This document shows positions 51,894 through 62,659 of a DNA stretch of 64,000 bases, piece by piece; the first letter of the stretch is position 1, and each line of letters begins with the position of its first letter. The position numbers and the translations under genes were made by a program. Below the pieces are notes generated by a model, which saw nothing but the letters and a program-made list of their open reading frames with translations, did no database searches and was not told the origin of the DNA. The DNA comes from Lytechinus pictus (taxonomy: Eukaryota > Echinodermata > Echinoidea > Temnopleuroida > Toxopneustidae): contig NW_026974140.1 in assembly GCF_037042905.1 (NCBI RefSeq), forward strand, positions 18,216,001 to 18,280,000, written 5' to 3'.

Positions 51894-54800
51894 AGTCATC
51901 ATCATCATTAGTAAACCTGTACCAATTCACATAAAAAACGATAGTACACAGAAACTCAAATCACCTAAGCAGACAGTTGTGTGTCTGGTCCATGCAACTT
52001 GGAGGTATCCATCTATTGCATTCAATTGTAAAAATTTATGAAATCCAACGATTACCCTGATAAAGATCTTATTTATCTAAAGATTGATATAATTAAGCAG
52101 TATAGAGAAGCTATGACCATGCTGTTTCATTTAGCAATCATTTCTTCCACCTATTCATCCAGGCATGAATCACCAGCATCACTCTTTCCAGGAGTCATTT
52201 TTTTGCTGTTTATATTTATTTTCTTAATTTTTTGTTTTGTGTACACCATACAAATCATTGCCAATAGTATACATCACCATGATGTAGTATATTGTTCATA
52301 TTCATTCACTGCTAGCCCTATATGTCTGATAATCTTTTGCTTACAGTACTTTTTAAAAAATTCTTTAGTTATCCTGTGTCAATTGATTATCATTACAGAA
52401 TTTCCTTGTGATGAATGCAGCATGGTGTTTAACAAGAAACACAAGGTAGGTGTAGTAAATAATAACATTAGATTTGTTAAGTTAATCTTGTTCAAGATTG
52501 AAATAATAATTATAATAATAGGGATTTATATAGTACCATATATCTAGAAATAATCTATTCCAAGGCGCATTATTATTATTGTTATTACCCCGGCTTTAGC
52601 TCGAGCTGCCTATCAGCGCTCGGCGTATTGAAGAATTGATCCTGCCGGGTACTCATTCACCTCACCTGGGTTGAGTGCAGGACATTGTTGTTAAATTTCT
52701 TGCTGAAGGAAAACACGCCATGGCTGAGATTCGAACCCACGTCCCTCTGATTGAAAGATGAAAGTTGTAACCACTAGAATACAGTGCACCCTCATAAGTA
52801 TTTTTTATGAAACTACATGTCGAGCATCAGACCTGAAGATTCTCTGACAGTGCAGCATGTGCTTGCCTATGTAATTTCTTAAAAAAGAATCAAATCAATG
52901 AGAGTACAGACTGAAGTGAAATATTTCCAATAAAACATCGCTGTTTAATGTTTAAATTGAATCTAGAAAGTGAAATATCATATTTCAAGAGAGTCTCAGC
53001 AGCAAGAAAACAAATATAAGAAATAATCTAGTTGAATTTGTTTGAGGTATGTTGAGTTTTGCTGTATGCAAGTTATTTTTGTGACAATGAATTTAACCCG
53101 GGGGGGGGGGGCACTTACATTGACAAATGGATACCATGCGTGACCAAAAAACACGTAAAAAGGATGTCTTTTTCAAGATAGGGCACGTTAAGTATGTAAC
53201 GTAATAAGGGTGTCAAAAACACTAAAATAATGAAAAAAGGGTATCCATTTTGCTAGGAAAGCTACGTGTTAAGGGTCAAATTTGCAAGGGTATAAAAAAT
53301 AAAATGTTTCATAAAGGATGTACTTTTTGCCCCAACGGTCAACACTACGTGTTTAGAGTACGATTTGCGTGAGGTGTGGGAGGTGGGGCTGTACTAAACC
53401 CAATGATGTAGGTAAAGGTAAAACCCTAAAACCTTACAATTAAAATATCGCTGTACTTGTTTAGGGGTTCAATTTAGGGAATGCTTGCCAAGAGTATCCT
53501 TTTGTTTCCAATACTTGTTAAGGGTAGGGTTTCACACGCCAATACTTGTTAAGTGGTGCATTTTCAGTATATGGAAAATACTAGTTTAGGGTGCTTTTCG
53601 AGACCCCATGGTCGCGCATGGTATCCAATCATCAATGGAAGTGGCCCCCCCCCCCCCCCCCACCGGGAATTTAATAATTTTATCACAACTTTTGAAATAA
53701 AATAAAAAATCTGGACAAAATAGAAATAAACCTTATTAATAAAAGAAAAAAAGAATCTTTTGGTTTGAGGTATGAGCATATAACTTACTGCCCATTATAA
53801 GTCCTGGTATGTAGGGCAGCAATGAAGGATCTCCACTAGTAACATAATAGCTTGGCAGTGGCACCGATGTTGTTTGGGGGTCAGAGGTCAAGCGAGTGAA
53901 TCAAGTGTCGGAAGTCAAATTGACATGAAATCTCAATAAATCTATATTACTATGAAAGCATAAAATGGGTAAGATAATTTTAACTATTGTTGCACATACA
54001 AGCCACTTTTACTATACAATTAAACCTTGTATTAATTATCCTTCCAGAGGTTTGCTTGTCTGATATACCTTTAAAGTGCATCCAATATTATATGATTTTT
54101 GTTATGGTTTACAGCTGTGAGACACTTTCCATGCTAAAAAGAGTCGTAATTGAGTTTGTTTATCTGTTTCTTGTTCCCCGTCCGGTCTGAAATGTAGCTT
54201 CGTAATCACATGATGGTTCATGCTACTGAGAGAGAAGTCTTTGTCTGTCCTAGAGATGACTGTGATAGAAGATTTATGAAGGTAAGCATCATGAGAGCAT
54301 CCCATGAAACAAGTAATATGTGATTTTCATTGAATACTGTTATAAGCTAGTGTAAATCCTGTTCTATGATTGGCTTAGAGCAAACTAGTCTCTGAAAATC
54401 ACTGACACTGACAATGCTCCCCTGAAGAAAGCAGTAAAGGGAAGAAAAGATGAGACTGAGAGGGGGGACAAGAAGATATGATGGAAGATAAAGAGAGTAA
54501 GTAAGGAGTACTTCAGTCATCTAGGATGAATGCATCTTAAGATGATGGTATATCAATTTTGCAATGTCGATGATTGGATATGTGAAGCATTCTGTAAAAC
54601 TTTTGTTTCTCAGTAGGCATACTGCTTATTCACTTCAGATGAAAAAATGTTTGACTTGTAGTTTAAGATAATTTATTACAGTGATTTTGGAAAGATATCA
54701 ATTTTAGTTGAGAAAAAAAGATATTTTGATAGAAAGGAATAGTGGAATGTATCAGAATTATAATAACCTAGAGCTGCAGATAAGAAAGCAAAGACATTGT

Positions 54801-56789
54801 CATCCTCTTGGATAATCATTGAATCAATTAATAGCACCAACATATCCACACAATAGTGTAATCTACTTGTACACTGTATATACATGTAATGAGAGAGCAA
54901 AAAACAAAACAAAAACTGTATCCCTCAAAAATTGTCAATTTGATAATGATAAAAATCTTGTCATGGACACAAAACTATTATATAAGTCCTGAATGAGTAT
55001 TTTTTTCCTCAATCTGATCCCATTTTCATGTGGTGTATGTGTATGTCAATGCTAAGGGGTATTGTTTGCTATTTTGTAAAACTGGGTTTGTACCAAAGTA
55101 AGGTATGATTATGATGAATTAATCCAGTGTCAATTAAGACATTCTACAAGAGATGCACACAAATTAATTGTAAAATACCTTATTATTATTTATTTGTTCT
55201 TTGTACTACTACAGCATGAAAGCTTGCGGCTTCACATCAGTAAGTTCCATGAGGGCGCTAGACCATTTTCTTGTTCTCACTCTGGTTGTATGAAGACGTT
55301 CAGCTATAAGAAATCATTAGTTCAACATCAAGTGGTTCATCAACCAGGTTATCAAAAACCACCTCCAAAGGTAGACACCCTCTTTATCTATTATCTGTCT
55401 TTTATTGATTAATCTAATTATCTGTATTTATTTTCTTGCTTTAAATGCTTTTTACTTGTGCTTACAACCATTTTCCAATGTTATTGGTAACTATCTGGTA
55501 AAATAATTTTATGATAGTTGAAGTATGCAAAGCTTTTGATGTTTTGACTTCACTTAAAATTCTGTGAGCAAACTGACGTAAATAATAATAAGTGATTCAG
55601 GAAAGAATAGAATTCATAAACTTGGCTTCTTTTGTACTTTATTTATTATATGTATGTCTTTATCTACGTTTGGTATTTTGTAACTTAACTTTCACAGCCT
55701 CGGAAGAGACGTAGTCTTGCTTCAAGACTTGCTGGCCATGGTGACGTTGATGAGCCCGACCTTCTCTCAAGTCCTCTTCATACATTGACCTTTGACCCTG
55801 GAAAAGGAGACCCTCAAATGAGCCCTAATGTGAACACTGCACAATCCAGTGATATCCCATCTACTTCAACCTCAGTGACCTTTGACACTACTAAGGAAGA
55901 TTCACCAAAAAGGTCAAAGTTGAATACTGAATGTTCAAGTGAGATCCCTTCTTCATCAACCTCACTGACCTTTGACACTGGAAAGGAAGACTTGCCAAAA
56001 AGGTCAAAGTTGAATACTGAATGTTCAAGTGAGATCCCTTCTTCATCAACCTCACTGACCTTTGACACTGGAAAGGAAGACTTGCCAAAAAGGTCAAAGT
56101 TGAATACTGAATGTTCAAGTGAGATCCCTTCTTCATCAACCTCACTGACCTTTGACACTGGAAAGGAAGACTTGCCAAAAAGGTCAAAGTTGAATACTGA
56201 ATGTTCAAGTGAGATCCCTTCTTCATCAACCTCACTGACCTTTGACACTGGAAAGGAAGACTTGCCAAAAAGGTCAAAGGTAAATACTGAAAATTCAAGA
56301 GAGATCCCTTCTACATCAACCTCACTGACCTTTGACACTAGAAAGGACGACTCTCCAAAAAGGTCAAAGGTGAATGCTAAACAATCAAGTGATTTTCCTA
56401 GTACTTCAACCTCAGTGACCTTTGATACCAGAAAGGAAGACTCTTCAAAATGTTGGAAGTTGAATTCTGAACAATCGAGAGTGATTCCTTCTACATCTAC
56501 CTCAGGACAGAAATGTCTACCTTCAGCGACTTCGTCTAGAAAGGGCTCTCTCAAAGCTGACAAGAAGAAGAAAACATTATCCCAAGTTGATGAAAATAAT
56601 CTTGATGTGTGTGCTACAAATATTCTTCTCAGCATGCAAGGAATAGAATACATGTCACCTGATTTTGATTGGAGGTCACCTGACTTTAATGGGAGTAAAG
56701 ACAAGGAATTCTCAGAGACAATTGATCACACAGACACTCTATCAATGGACTGTTGTTTGACAAATAATGAGAGGATAAAGGCAAAGTAA
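41729..56789 (+). CDS. GTF3A: Transcription factor IIIA, nine C2H2 fingers plus repeat tail
   Basis: The exons are 41729-41854, 46029-46129, 46605-46695, 47791-47879, 50273-50346, 51544-51627, 52399-52445, 54198-54281, 55215-55370 and 55698-56789. All splice sites are GT-AG and phases agree, giving 647 residues. Nine C2H2 fingers are seen: exons 1-6 carry about one each (first FICTFEDCSASFNKKWKLVE), finger 7 spans exons 7-8, finger 8 spans exons 8-9, and finger 9 is in exon 9. Irregular spacing, DCS/EGC-type finger starts and the post-finger motif KRRSLASRLAGHG identify TFIIIA, which binds the 5S rRNA gene internal control region and 5S RNA. The vertebrate protein is roughly 365 residues from memory; the excess is the exon 10 repeat tail. 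Start is uncertain: in-frame ATGs lie at 41699, 41729 and 41768, the last with A at -3. Introns are loaded with transposons. Identity is very secure. Confidence 0.95.
42588..42865. repeat. ATC/CAT trinucleotide microsatellite in GTF3A intron 1
   Basis: About 280 bp of imperfect ATC/ACC triplets. It opens long frames on both strands with Ile/Thr- or Met-rich peptides that are not genes. A shorter tract lies at about 42075-42130. Confidence 0.9.
43203..44737. mobile_element. MITE (GTCTGCGCAC ends) split by an inserted element
   Basis: The left end GGTACCCAAGTCTGCGCAC and a right end carrying GTGCAGACTTAGGGGAAC match the ends of an uninterrupted copy at 49366-49773, as does internal sequence such as TTCAGATTGAACAAAAA. 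The 43322-44396 element sits inside it. Confidence 0.8.
43322..44396. mobile_element. TIR element, 1075 bp, nested, AATA duplication
   Basis: The ends are perfect 18-bp inverted repeats, CAGTCAGTCCGCAAGCCC, flanked on both sides by AATA (43318-43321 and 44397-44400). The uninterrupted host copy at 49366-49773 gives a paralogous empty site (GTGTGCCAAAAATTTCATA) where the insertion sits here. An inner pair of inverted segments around ATGGGTCAGCAGCCAGCTTT is also visible. No transposase ORF is present. Confidence 0.85.
44866..45046. repeat. Short foldback repeat (ACATTTGCTCC ends)
   Basis: ACATTTGCTCCTGCGACAAA on the left is mirrored by GTCGCCGGAGCAAATGT on the right. The interior has TTAGGGTTAGGG-like words. 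About 180 bp, non-coding. Confidence 0.6.
45148..45742. mobile_element. Diverged copy of the TTAA MITE family
   Basis: AGGTCAAGTCCACCCTAGG at the left and CTTTTTGTTGCCCAGGTAGA at the right match the ends of the 62660-63249 element. The TTAA flanks have decayed. Confidence 0.6.
46949..47565. mobile_element. TIR element in GTF3A intron 3, 617 bp
   Basis: Perfect 20-bp inverted ends, GGGTGATTTCAAGTACGGTG, with sub-terminal copies of the TTGAAATC/GATTTCAAG word and CCAACACCAACACCG-type repeats. No ORF of substance. Confidence 0.8.
48042..49337. mobile_element. Giant palindromic foldback element, 1296 bp
   Basis: The left half and right half are inverted copies along nearly their whole length. 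Paired blocks include the GGGTCATTCC ends, GGCCCACGCACAAAACAAAA, AATTGGTCCGTC/GACGGACCAATT, GTGGCCATTGAA-type blocks, TTATTTGTCCGGGGGTC and the central AT-rich TATATA region near 48700-48800. ACAT flanks both ends (48038-48041, 49338-49341). It lies in GTF3A intron 4. Confidence 0.85.
49366..49773. mobile_element. Uninterrupted MITE with GTCTGCGCAC ends
   Basis: The ends GGCCCCATGTCTGCGCAC and, in reverse, GGTCCCCTAAGTCTGCGCAC are inverted. It is about 408 bp and non-coding. This is the empty-site relative of the split element at 43203-44737. Confidence 0.75.
49916..50209 (-). mobile_element. Minisatellite element, internally deleted reverse copy
   Basis: It begins TCTCGCCTGCATAGCAGAGC and GACTATAGGCGCCGCTTTTC, the reverse of the right ends at 5347 and 11326, and runs through AACCTAAGGTTAAG. 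It then jumps to a tail ending AAAAAGTGTTCCACTTGTTT, similar to the other terminus. The minisatellite units are absent. Confidence 0.7.
50446..50590. repeat. Small foldback repeat
   Basis: GTCTTGTTTCATGGAGACTT and TTTTATGAAACGGGGCCC ends with CAGCCAATCAGATTGAAGGA inside mark the 9466 family, in GTF3A intron 5. Confidence 0.6.
50885..50985 (-). mobile_element. tRNA-derived SINE remnant
   Basis: The minus strand reads GGTCTAGTGGTTAGAGCATT (A-box region) and, after a spacer, AAGGTTGTGAGATCTCAAC (B-box region), then GCCATTGTCTCC. It is tRNA-like without a closing acceptor stem. Confidence 0.65.
51661..51915. repeat. TCA/ATC trinucleotide microsatellite in GTF3A intron 6
   Basis: About 250 bp of ATC/TCA triplets starting about 34 bp after exon 6. 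Long Asp- or Met-rich frames on the minus strand are by-products. Confidence 0.9.
52500..52795 (-). mobile_element. tRNA-derived SINE with LINE-like tail
   Basis: The minus strand shows TTCTAGTGGTTACAAC (A box) and GTGGGTTCGAATCTCAGCC (B box). The body carries TTCCTTCAGCAAGAAATTT and CACTCAACCCAGGTGAGGTG, and ends in an AATAATAATAAT tail. It lies directly after exon 7 of GTF3A. Confidence 0.8.
53097..53666 (+). mobile_element. G/C-tract-ended MITE (copy A), 570 bp
   Basis: The ends are a CCCGGGGG-type tract followed by CACTTACATTGACAAATGG and ATACCATGCGTGACC; the right end mirrors this as GGTCGCGCATGGTATCCAAT...GAAGTGG plus a long C-run. Flanks repeat GAATTTAA (53089-53096, 53667-53674). A second copy in opposite orientation is at 60073-60632. 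Confidence 0.8.
54296..54423. repeat. Small foldback repeat after GTF3A exon 8
   Basis: GAGCATCCCATGAAAC and GACAATGCTCCCC ends, with ATTGGCTTAGAGCAAAC inside; the same family as 15380-15510. It starts about 15 bp after the exon 8 donor. Confidence 0.55.
55785..56504 (+). repeat. GTF3A: Eight 30-residue coding repeats in GTF3A exon 10
   Basis: The DNA period is exactly 90 bp. The unit is [L/V]TFDTxKEDxPKRSKxNT then SSEIPSxSTS. Units 3-5 are almost identical in DNA, while units 1, 2, 7 and 8 are diverged. This points to recent expansion from the middle of an older array. Each unit has a basic PKRSK cluster, which could act as a nuclear localisation signal, and an STS-rich end. The repeats occupy about residues 314-553. 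No insertion breaks the frame. Antisense frames of up to 296 codons over this region are shadows. Confidence 0.95.
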
Positions 56790-57144
56790 CTTCCTGTTTT
56801 AACACAAGTTTTTGTAAGATGTGAAACACAGGTCTTGCCATTGACTTAGAATCTTCTGAACAATTTGAAATTACATTGGATATTATTTTTATCCTATCTA
56901 AACGAAAGTAATTCATAAATCGTGATTTATATTCACCAACTGATAAAATCAGTCTAAATCATGTTAGCCATACATTCAGACTGCCATGGTGCAAGTTTTA
57001 GGGATATTTTCTTCTTTTATACTGAAAGTTATGAAAAATTAAACTGATATCATTGGAAAACTTAATTATTTTTCTTTACAATGGTGTGGCATTTTTGTGG
57101 TATTATGTGGCATTATGTAATCCTAGAATATTTAGTTTACCAAG

Positions 57145-57150
57145 AATAAA
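57145..57150 (+). terminator. Candidate GTF3A polyadenylation signal (AATAAA)
   Basis: The first canonical AATAAA lies about 355 bp after the GTF3A stop; another follows near 57303. Which is used cannot be told from sequence. Confidence 0.45.
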
Positions 57151-59297
57151 GGGCATAGTCAAATGTTGCTAAATGCATTGTTTTCTAACCAAAATCTCCA
57201 TTTCTTTTAAATGTGCAATGTACTTTGAACTATGTATGGGAAACTGTTTTGCAAAATTTTATTGGTGTAATGGTGCTTTCTTTAAAGAATAGAATTTGAT
57301 TGAATAAATGTTCTTCAAAACAGAAACCAACATTTCAAACTTGTTTAAAATTGATCAACATTATACCAAACACATTTGACCCATTCTATGAGAATACACC
57401 ATGTGTGGATTTCCAGCATCGATGCATCAACATCATTCAAACTAGGTCAATCTTTCATTCATCCATCATGAATTGGGAATTCAGAAATGAAAACAACAAA
57501 TTTTTGCAATATTTCATTTTTATATTGTTGCATATTCATCACTCCATGAGCATAAGACGTGACAGATCATTGTAAAGAGATATAATCATGCTTTCCAATG
57601 ATACCATATTCACATATGACAGAGCTTTAGGATTTATATTTGCCCCTTACTCTTTGAGTTACATTATTTTAAGGGTTTTATATTTTTAAGTATTTAGTTC
57701 CTTTTGCTATTAAGAGTATTATTTCATTAAATGATACAACAAATTCCACACTGGTGCCAAATCATCGATTGATATTTTAATAAACAATTAAAATATGCAT
57801 TGAAATTTGTCAAGTTAGGGTGATGTTTTCTATATTAACTTTGCTTTAGAGTGGTGAAACATGATCATTTTAAGTCCAAGAAAATGTTCTTTCTAAATGG
57901 ATTTATCTTCAGTAAAAATGTAGGAAAGTCAAGTTTAACTTCCCTATCTGTAATCTGCTGGTACTGGTCAAATAACTTGTTATAATTTAACTTGTATGGT
58001 TAAGAACATTAATTTTATGAGTAAATAAACAGGGGCATGTTTCTCAACACTTGGACAAGTTGGTCATATCTTTATCCACCAACCATGGAGTTAGTTCCAA
58101 TCTTACTAAACCCTTTTCACAAAAGTATTTTAAACTTGAATCCATTGATATCGATACTATCAGTAGAAAGTACATACATGTACAAGACGTAGCCTTAGTC
58201 ACAAAAAAACATAATTTTCAAAAAGTAAAATCATGATAAAACTGCAATTATTGTGATGAATTTGGAAATACATCTAATCAAAATAATAGCAGAGGCAAAA
58301 TATGCATCAAACATACTTAAACCATGCAGACATGAGCATTAAATTGCTGAGAAAATAAAGTTATCACTAATTCATTTCATGACTAAAAATCGCATGTGGA
58401 CGTTGAGATGCGTACCCCGGGATATCAAATTTTAATAGTTTACAGAAGTAAACCATAAAGGCTTTCTTCATAAAATGATAATTATACAGGTTTTTATGAT
58501 TCCAAACATCATCAAAATATATTGTATAATAAATTGCTAAACTCTTTAGATACCGAAACATACGATTTGATAAATTATATGCATAAATTAGAAAGAATTT
58601 ATCAAAATGTTGATAAGGGTCTGAAAACAGCGAGTACGAGTCCAGTTATGGATGGCCTGACATGGTAGAATCTATCGATTCAATTATTTTACTTTTTCAA
58701 AATGATTGGTTTTGTGGCGTTTTACCAACACTTGTTATAATTTCTGTGCATTACAATTATTATTGAATGATTTATCACACTTGTTTTGCAATGTAATTTC
58801 ATCTTCTATGAATTATTACGTAATGTTATAATTTTCTAATTTCGAGGCACTTTTGCGTGTCATAGTCTACCCATGTGATATCACTACGTCATTAAGAAAG
58901 AAGTTATGACAGGTTCGGAGGTGTCGTAAATATTTAGTCAGGTTGTTGTCCCCGATCTTGGCAAAGAGGGCTCCGTGAAACGGTTAGCGGACAAGTAGCT
59001 CACTATCTCCGATTTAGTCAAGAAGTTAGACTTATGACTGTGTTGAGAAATGGGCCCCAGGTCTCATTAGATGGAAGGGCTGTGGTGTGATATTTATCAA
59101 CCTTGTAATTGCCTTTGATACCTTCTCAAACCATTATCACTCTTTAATTGATCCCAAAGCAGGTGCCCTGCTATCTGGAAATAATCAAATGCCATCTGAA
59201 GTCATTTTTACTGCTGTTTGATAGTTATAAAGAGCACTTTTGTTTTAGGGGAATCAATATAATTACAGACTTCTTCAAATCATGTATTGTGGTTGAC

Positions 59298-59454
59298 CTG
59301 GGGAGCTTTTAATGAAAGGACTTGTCGGACATCTCATCCAACAAGTCCCATTTTATCCGACAGTTACCATAACATTACTTTCAGCCAATGAAAATGAATT
59401 AAAGATGTCAGATCTGACAACTTGTCAGACAAAAATGTTGATGAAATGCTCCCG
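59298..59454. mobile_element. Small foldback MITE, second copy
   Basis: CTGGGGAGCTTTTAATGAAA at the left, GATGAAATGCTCCCG at the right, with ACTTGTCGGACATCTC and GTCAGATCTGACAACTTGTC inside. It is the inverse orientation of 25464-25626. Confidence 0.7.
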
Positions 59455-60072
59455 TTATCAGATGTGTGAGAAGACACATCATATATCATATTACATGAGT
59501 TTAAGCTGCTAATGGGTATGCTGCAGGTATAACTACTTTGTATTCACTATTAAAGGTAAAGGATTCTATTGTTTTTAATCAAAGGCATTGTGCAATCATC
59601 ATTTCTGGCATTAATGGATGTCCCAATAATCATCCTTGTTTTCAAATAAAACTACATGAATATCATGAATCTGTTCCCCGTGTGTGTCTTTCTCTGAATT
59701 CATATATATGAAATTATGTTAATAGTTAAGTTAAATACCTTGAAAAAAAATATTGGAATAATGAATTAAATAGCCAGTAGACATGTATTGGTGCTTAATT
59801 CTCTGGCTTTAATCATATCACTCTCCTCAAGCTCAAAAAATAATTAAAATTCATCAGTCATTATTTTGCACTCCCTCGATGATAATTCATACTTGGCTTG
59901 TAAAAAGCTGTTTTAAGGCAGGTAAAAATCCTTTATAAGGTCAGGTCAGGATCAGTTTTCATTAAGCCCTCCTACCCGCTCTTAAACTGTTACCCATATA
60001 TGGTTTGTATTTGCTTGGTCAACAAGCAGATTGTTTCATTCTCAGATCATCAAATGCCATCATGGACAAACC

Positions 60073-60632
60073 CCCGGAGGGGCCACTTCCATTGACGAGT
60101 GGATACCATGCGCGACCAAGGGGTCTTGAAAAGCACCCTAAACACGTATTTTCCATATTCTGAAAATGCACCCCTTAACAAGTATTGGCGTGTGAAACTA
60201 TACCCTTAACAAGTATTGGAAACAAATACTATTGGCAAGTATTCCCTGAAATGAACCCCTAAACAAGTAAAGCGATGTTTTATTGTTGTCACGGGTCCGT
60301 CGGTCGTCGGTTTTACCTTTACACACCATTATTATGATTAGTACGGCCCCACCTTCCACACCTCGCGCAAATCGGACTCTAAACACATGTTTGGGCAAAA
60401 AGGACATCCTTTATAAAACATTTTGATTTTGTTTTATCATCCCCGCATATTTGACCCTAAACACGTATATTTTTCCGAGCGAAATAGATACCCTTTTTTC
60501 AATATTTTTGTGTTTTTGACACCCTTATCACGTTACGTACGTAACGTGCCCTATCTTGAAAAAGACATCCTTTTTACGTGTTTTTTGGGTCGCGCATGGT
60601 ATCCACTCGTCAATGTAAGTGGCCCCCCCGGG
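60073..60632 (-). mobile_element. G/C-tract-ended MITE (copy B), 560 bp
   Basis: Inverted ends CCCGGAGGGGCCACTTCC... and, in reverse, CCCGGGGGGGCCACTTAC... are followed by ATTGACGAGTGGATACCATG and CGCGACC, for about 45 bp. Flanks repeat GACAAACC (60065-60072, 60633-60640). The interior matches 53097-53666 in reverse. Confidence 0.85.
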
Positions 60633-62659
60633 GACAAACCACATGGTCTATCAATTTGGTCCAATTTCCTCTTGGTCTGTCATTTTCATCTACTTACTTT
60701 TTTGCACTTTGTCAAATGAAAATTAATTTAGCTCACAAAGTAGACTTCAGTGAGTGTTAGACCAAGTATATTATACAAAATGGGTATGGATGAATTTGAC
60801 TCTATAGAGCGCTGTAACTTATAACTTTGGGGCTTACAAAGAACAGTATTTTGAATGGATTATGCAATGGGCTAGATGTTTTTCTATGTCGGTTTGTAAC
60901 TTATCTTTTGTTATACTTGAAGCCCCATGTTAAGAAGTTACAGTACCCAAGCTGAATTGGTCTTTAGCTTAACAGGAAATTGGATGAAATGATAAATGGG
61001 CTAGTGGCAATTCAAGCAAACGGAAAGGTGTAGACAAAGTACTAATTGAGCAGAGTGGATGATTCCACAGGGGCAAGGGGCGGCCCACAATATTTTGATG
61101 GGGGCAATCTAAAGATGTACTGTTCTCAATTGAATTATCAGGGTATAAAGTTACACGGCCAAGATCTCTCCTATTTTATAATCGTCTTCCTTTTTTTCTC
61201 CCCCATTTTATCACGACTTGAAAAATCATAGGAGAGACTGCTGCCCCTGCACAGGGCAGTAAAGTTTATGTGCCTGTTTTGTACATTGCTTAATTTTTAC
61301 TATTAAAAGCTACACAAGCAGTGCACTGACCATCCCCTAAGAATTGAATTAAAAAAAGGAAAGGAGGTATAAAGAAAAAAAAGGGAGAAAAAGAAAGGAG
61401 AGTAGAAAGGAGGTCTGGTCCATAAAACTCTTATAGTACCCCTATAATTCAAGTGGGAAAATTATTATACGAGCTATATGATTTCCAACACCCATGCGAC
61501 CCGGCCCCCCATTAAAATATGCTGGTGCCACCCGAGGCCTGAGGTATTATCTCTATCACCCGAACTCTTTCTTTTTCAACAGTTTTCTACTTGCATTAAT
61601 GATATTTACCTTGGTAATGGAATCACTAGAAATTTCAAATCCAGACATGTTCATAGAAGCAAAAAAGTTTAAGTGCATTATTCAGACTACCATGGTGTGA
61701 TACCTTTCTATATAAGCATTTTTCAATTCAATGATTTGGGTATTCACTATCTACTATGAATATAAAGTGAGTTCAATTGGTATATTTTCTTCTGTGGAAC
61801 TGCCAAAGTATGATTTATCAATGACAACTATTACATGTTTGTAATGGTACTATTACAAGTTCTATCGAGAATGCCAAGCAGTACAGACAAAGTCCATTTG
61901 TCACTCGAAATTTAATATTCATGAATACAATGATTTGCTTTTGCGTACTGAGAATCATATTTCAAATATGTAGGCCTACTAATTATACCCTGGATAATAC
62001 AACATACATTTATAACCAAAGTAAAGTACAGCACATCATGAAATCAATTCAATATTTCTTGAATATGTGAATGTCCAGATTATCTAGGAGTTCTAGTTTT
62101 AAAAAGAATATAAATTCACTATCTTGCTGTTGTTTACAACAGTGAATGAATTGGAAGACATATGTAGTTACAAGTTTTCTTCAGATTTTGTGAAAATAGA
62201 CTGAAAACGAATCTTGACGTCAAATGGAAATTTTGTAAAGAACTTAAATAAGTAAGCATTTCAAATACAAGGACACTCTTTGCATTCTAATTTTTACAAA
62301 ACCAGTAATACAAGATAAGTTTTGTTGCATGTTATCTATAATGTTTTTATTTCAATGACACGATAATCAGTGATATCCTGTGCAAACCTAACTTTCTCTC
62401 TCAAAAGATTATGAGATGTCAATGTGATACCTGTACTGTCCACATAACTGGTCGTGCCTTGGTAACACATACCATTGAGACTTGAGAGACCAATCCATTG
62501 AACAAAAAATGTTTTTCACCAAGACACTTACTTTGTTATAATTGAAATGCCTGCATCTGGTATATTCAAAACAAACTAGTCAATGAAAATCACTATGTCA
62601 TGTAATGCTTCCTTAGTCTCGTCTACAGCCTTCACAAAGATGCACTACATGTATTTTAA

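Noticed and set aside
51639-51930. Asp-rich and Met-rich minus-strand frames
   Set aside because: Produced by the TCA microsatellite in GTF3A intron 6.
52038-52547. 169-codon frame overlapping GTF3A exon 7
   Set aside because: Most of it is intron sequence in a hydrophobic AT-rich frame; only the 47-nt piece at 52399-52445 is a real exon.
55814-56704. 296-codon and 135-codon antisense frames
   Set aside because: They are shadows of the in-frame 90-bp GTF3A coding repeats.
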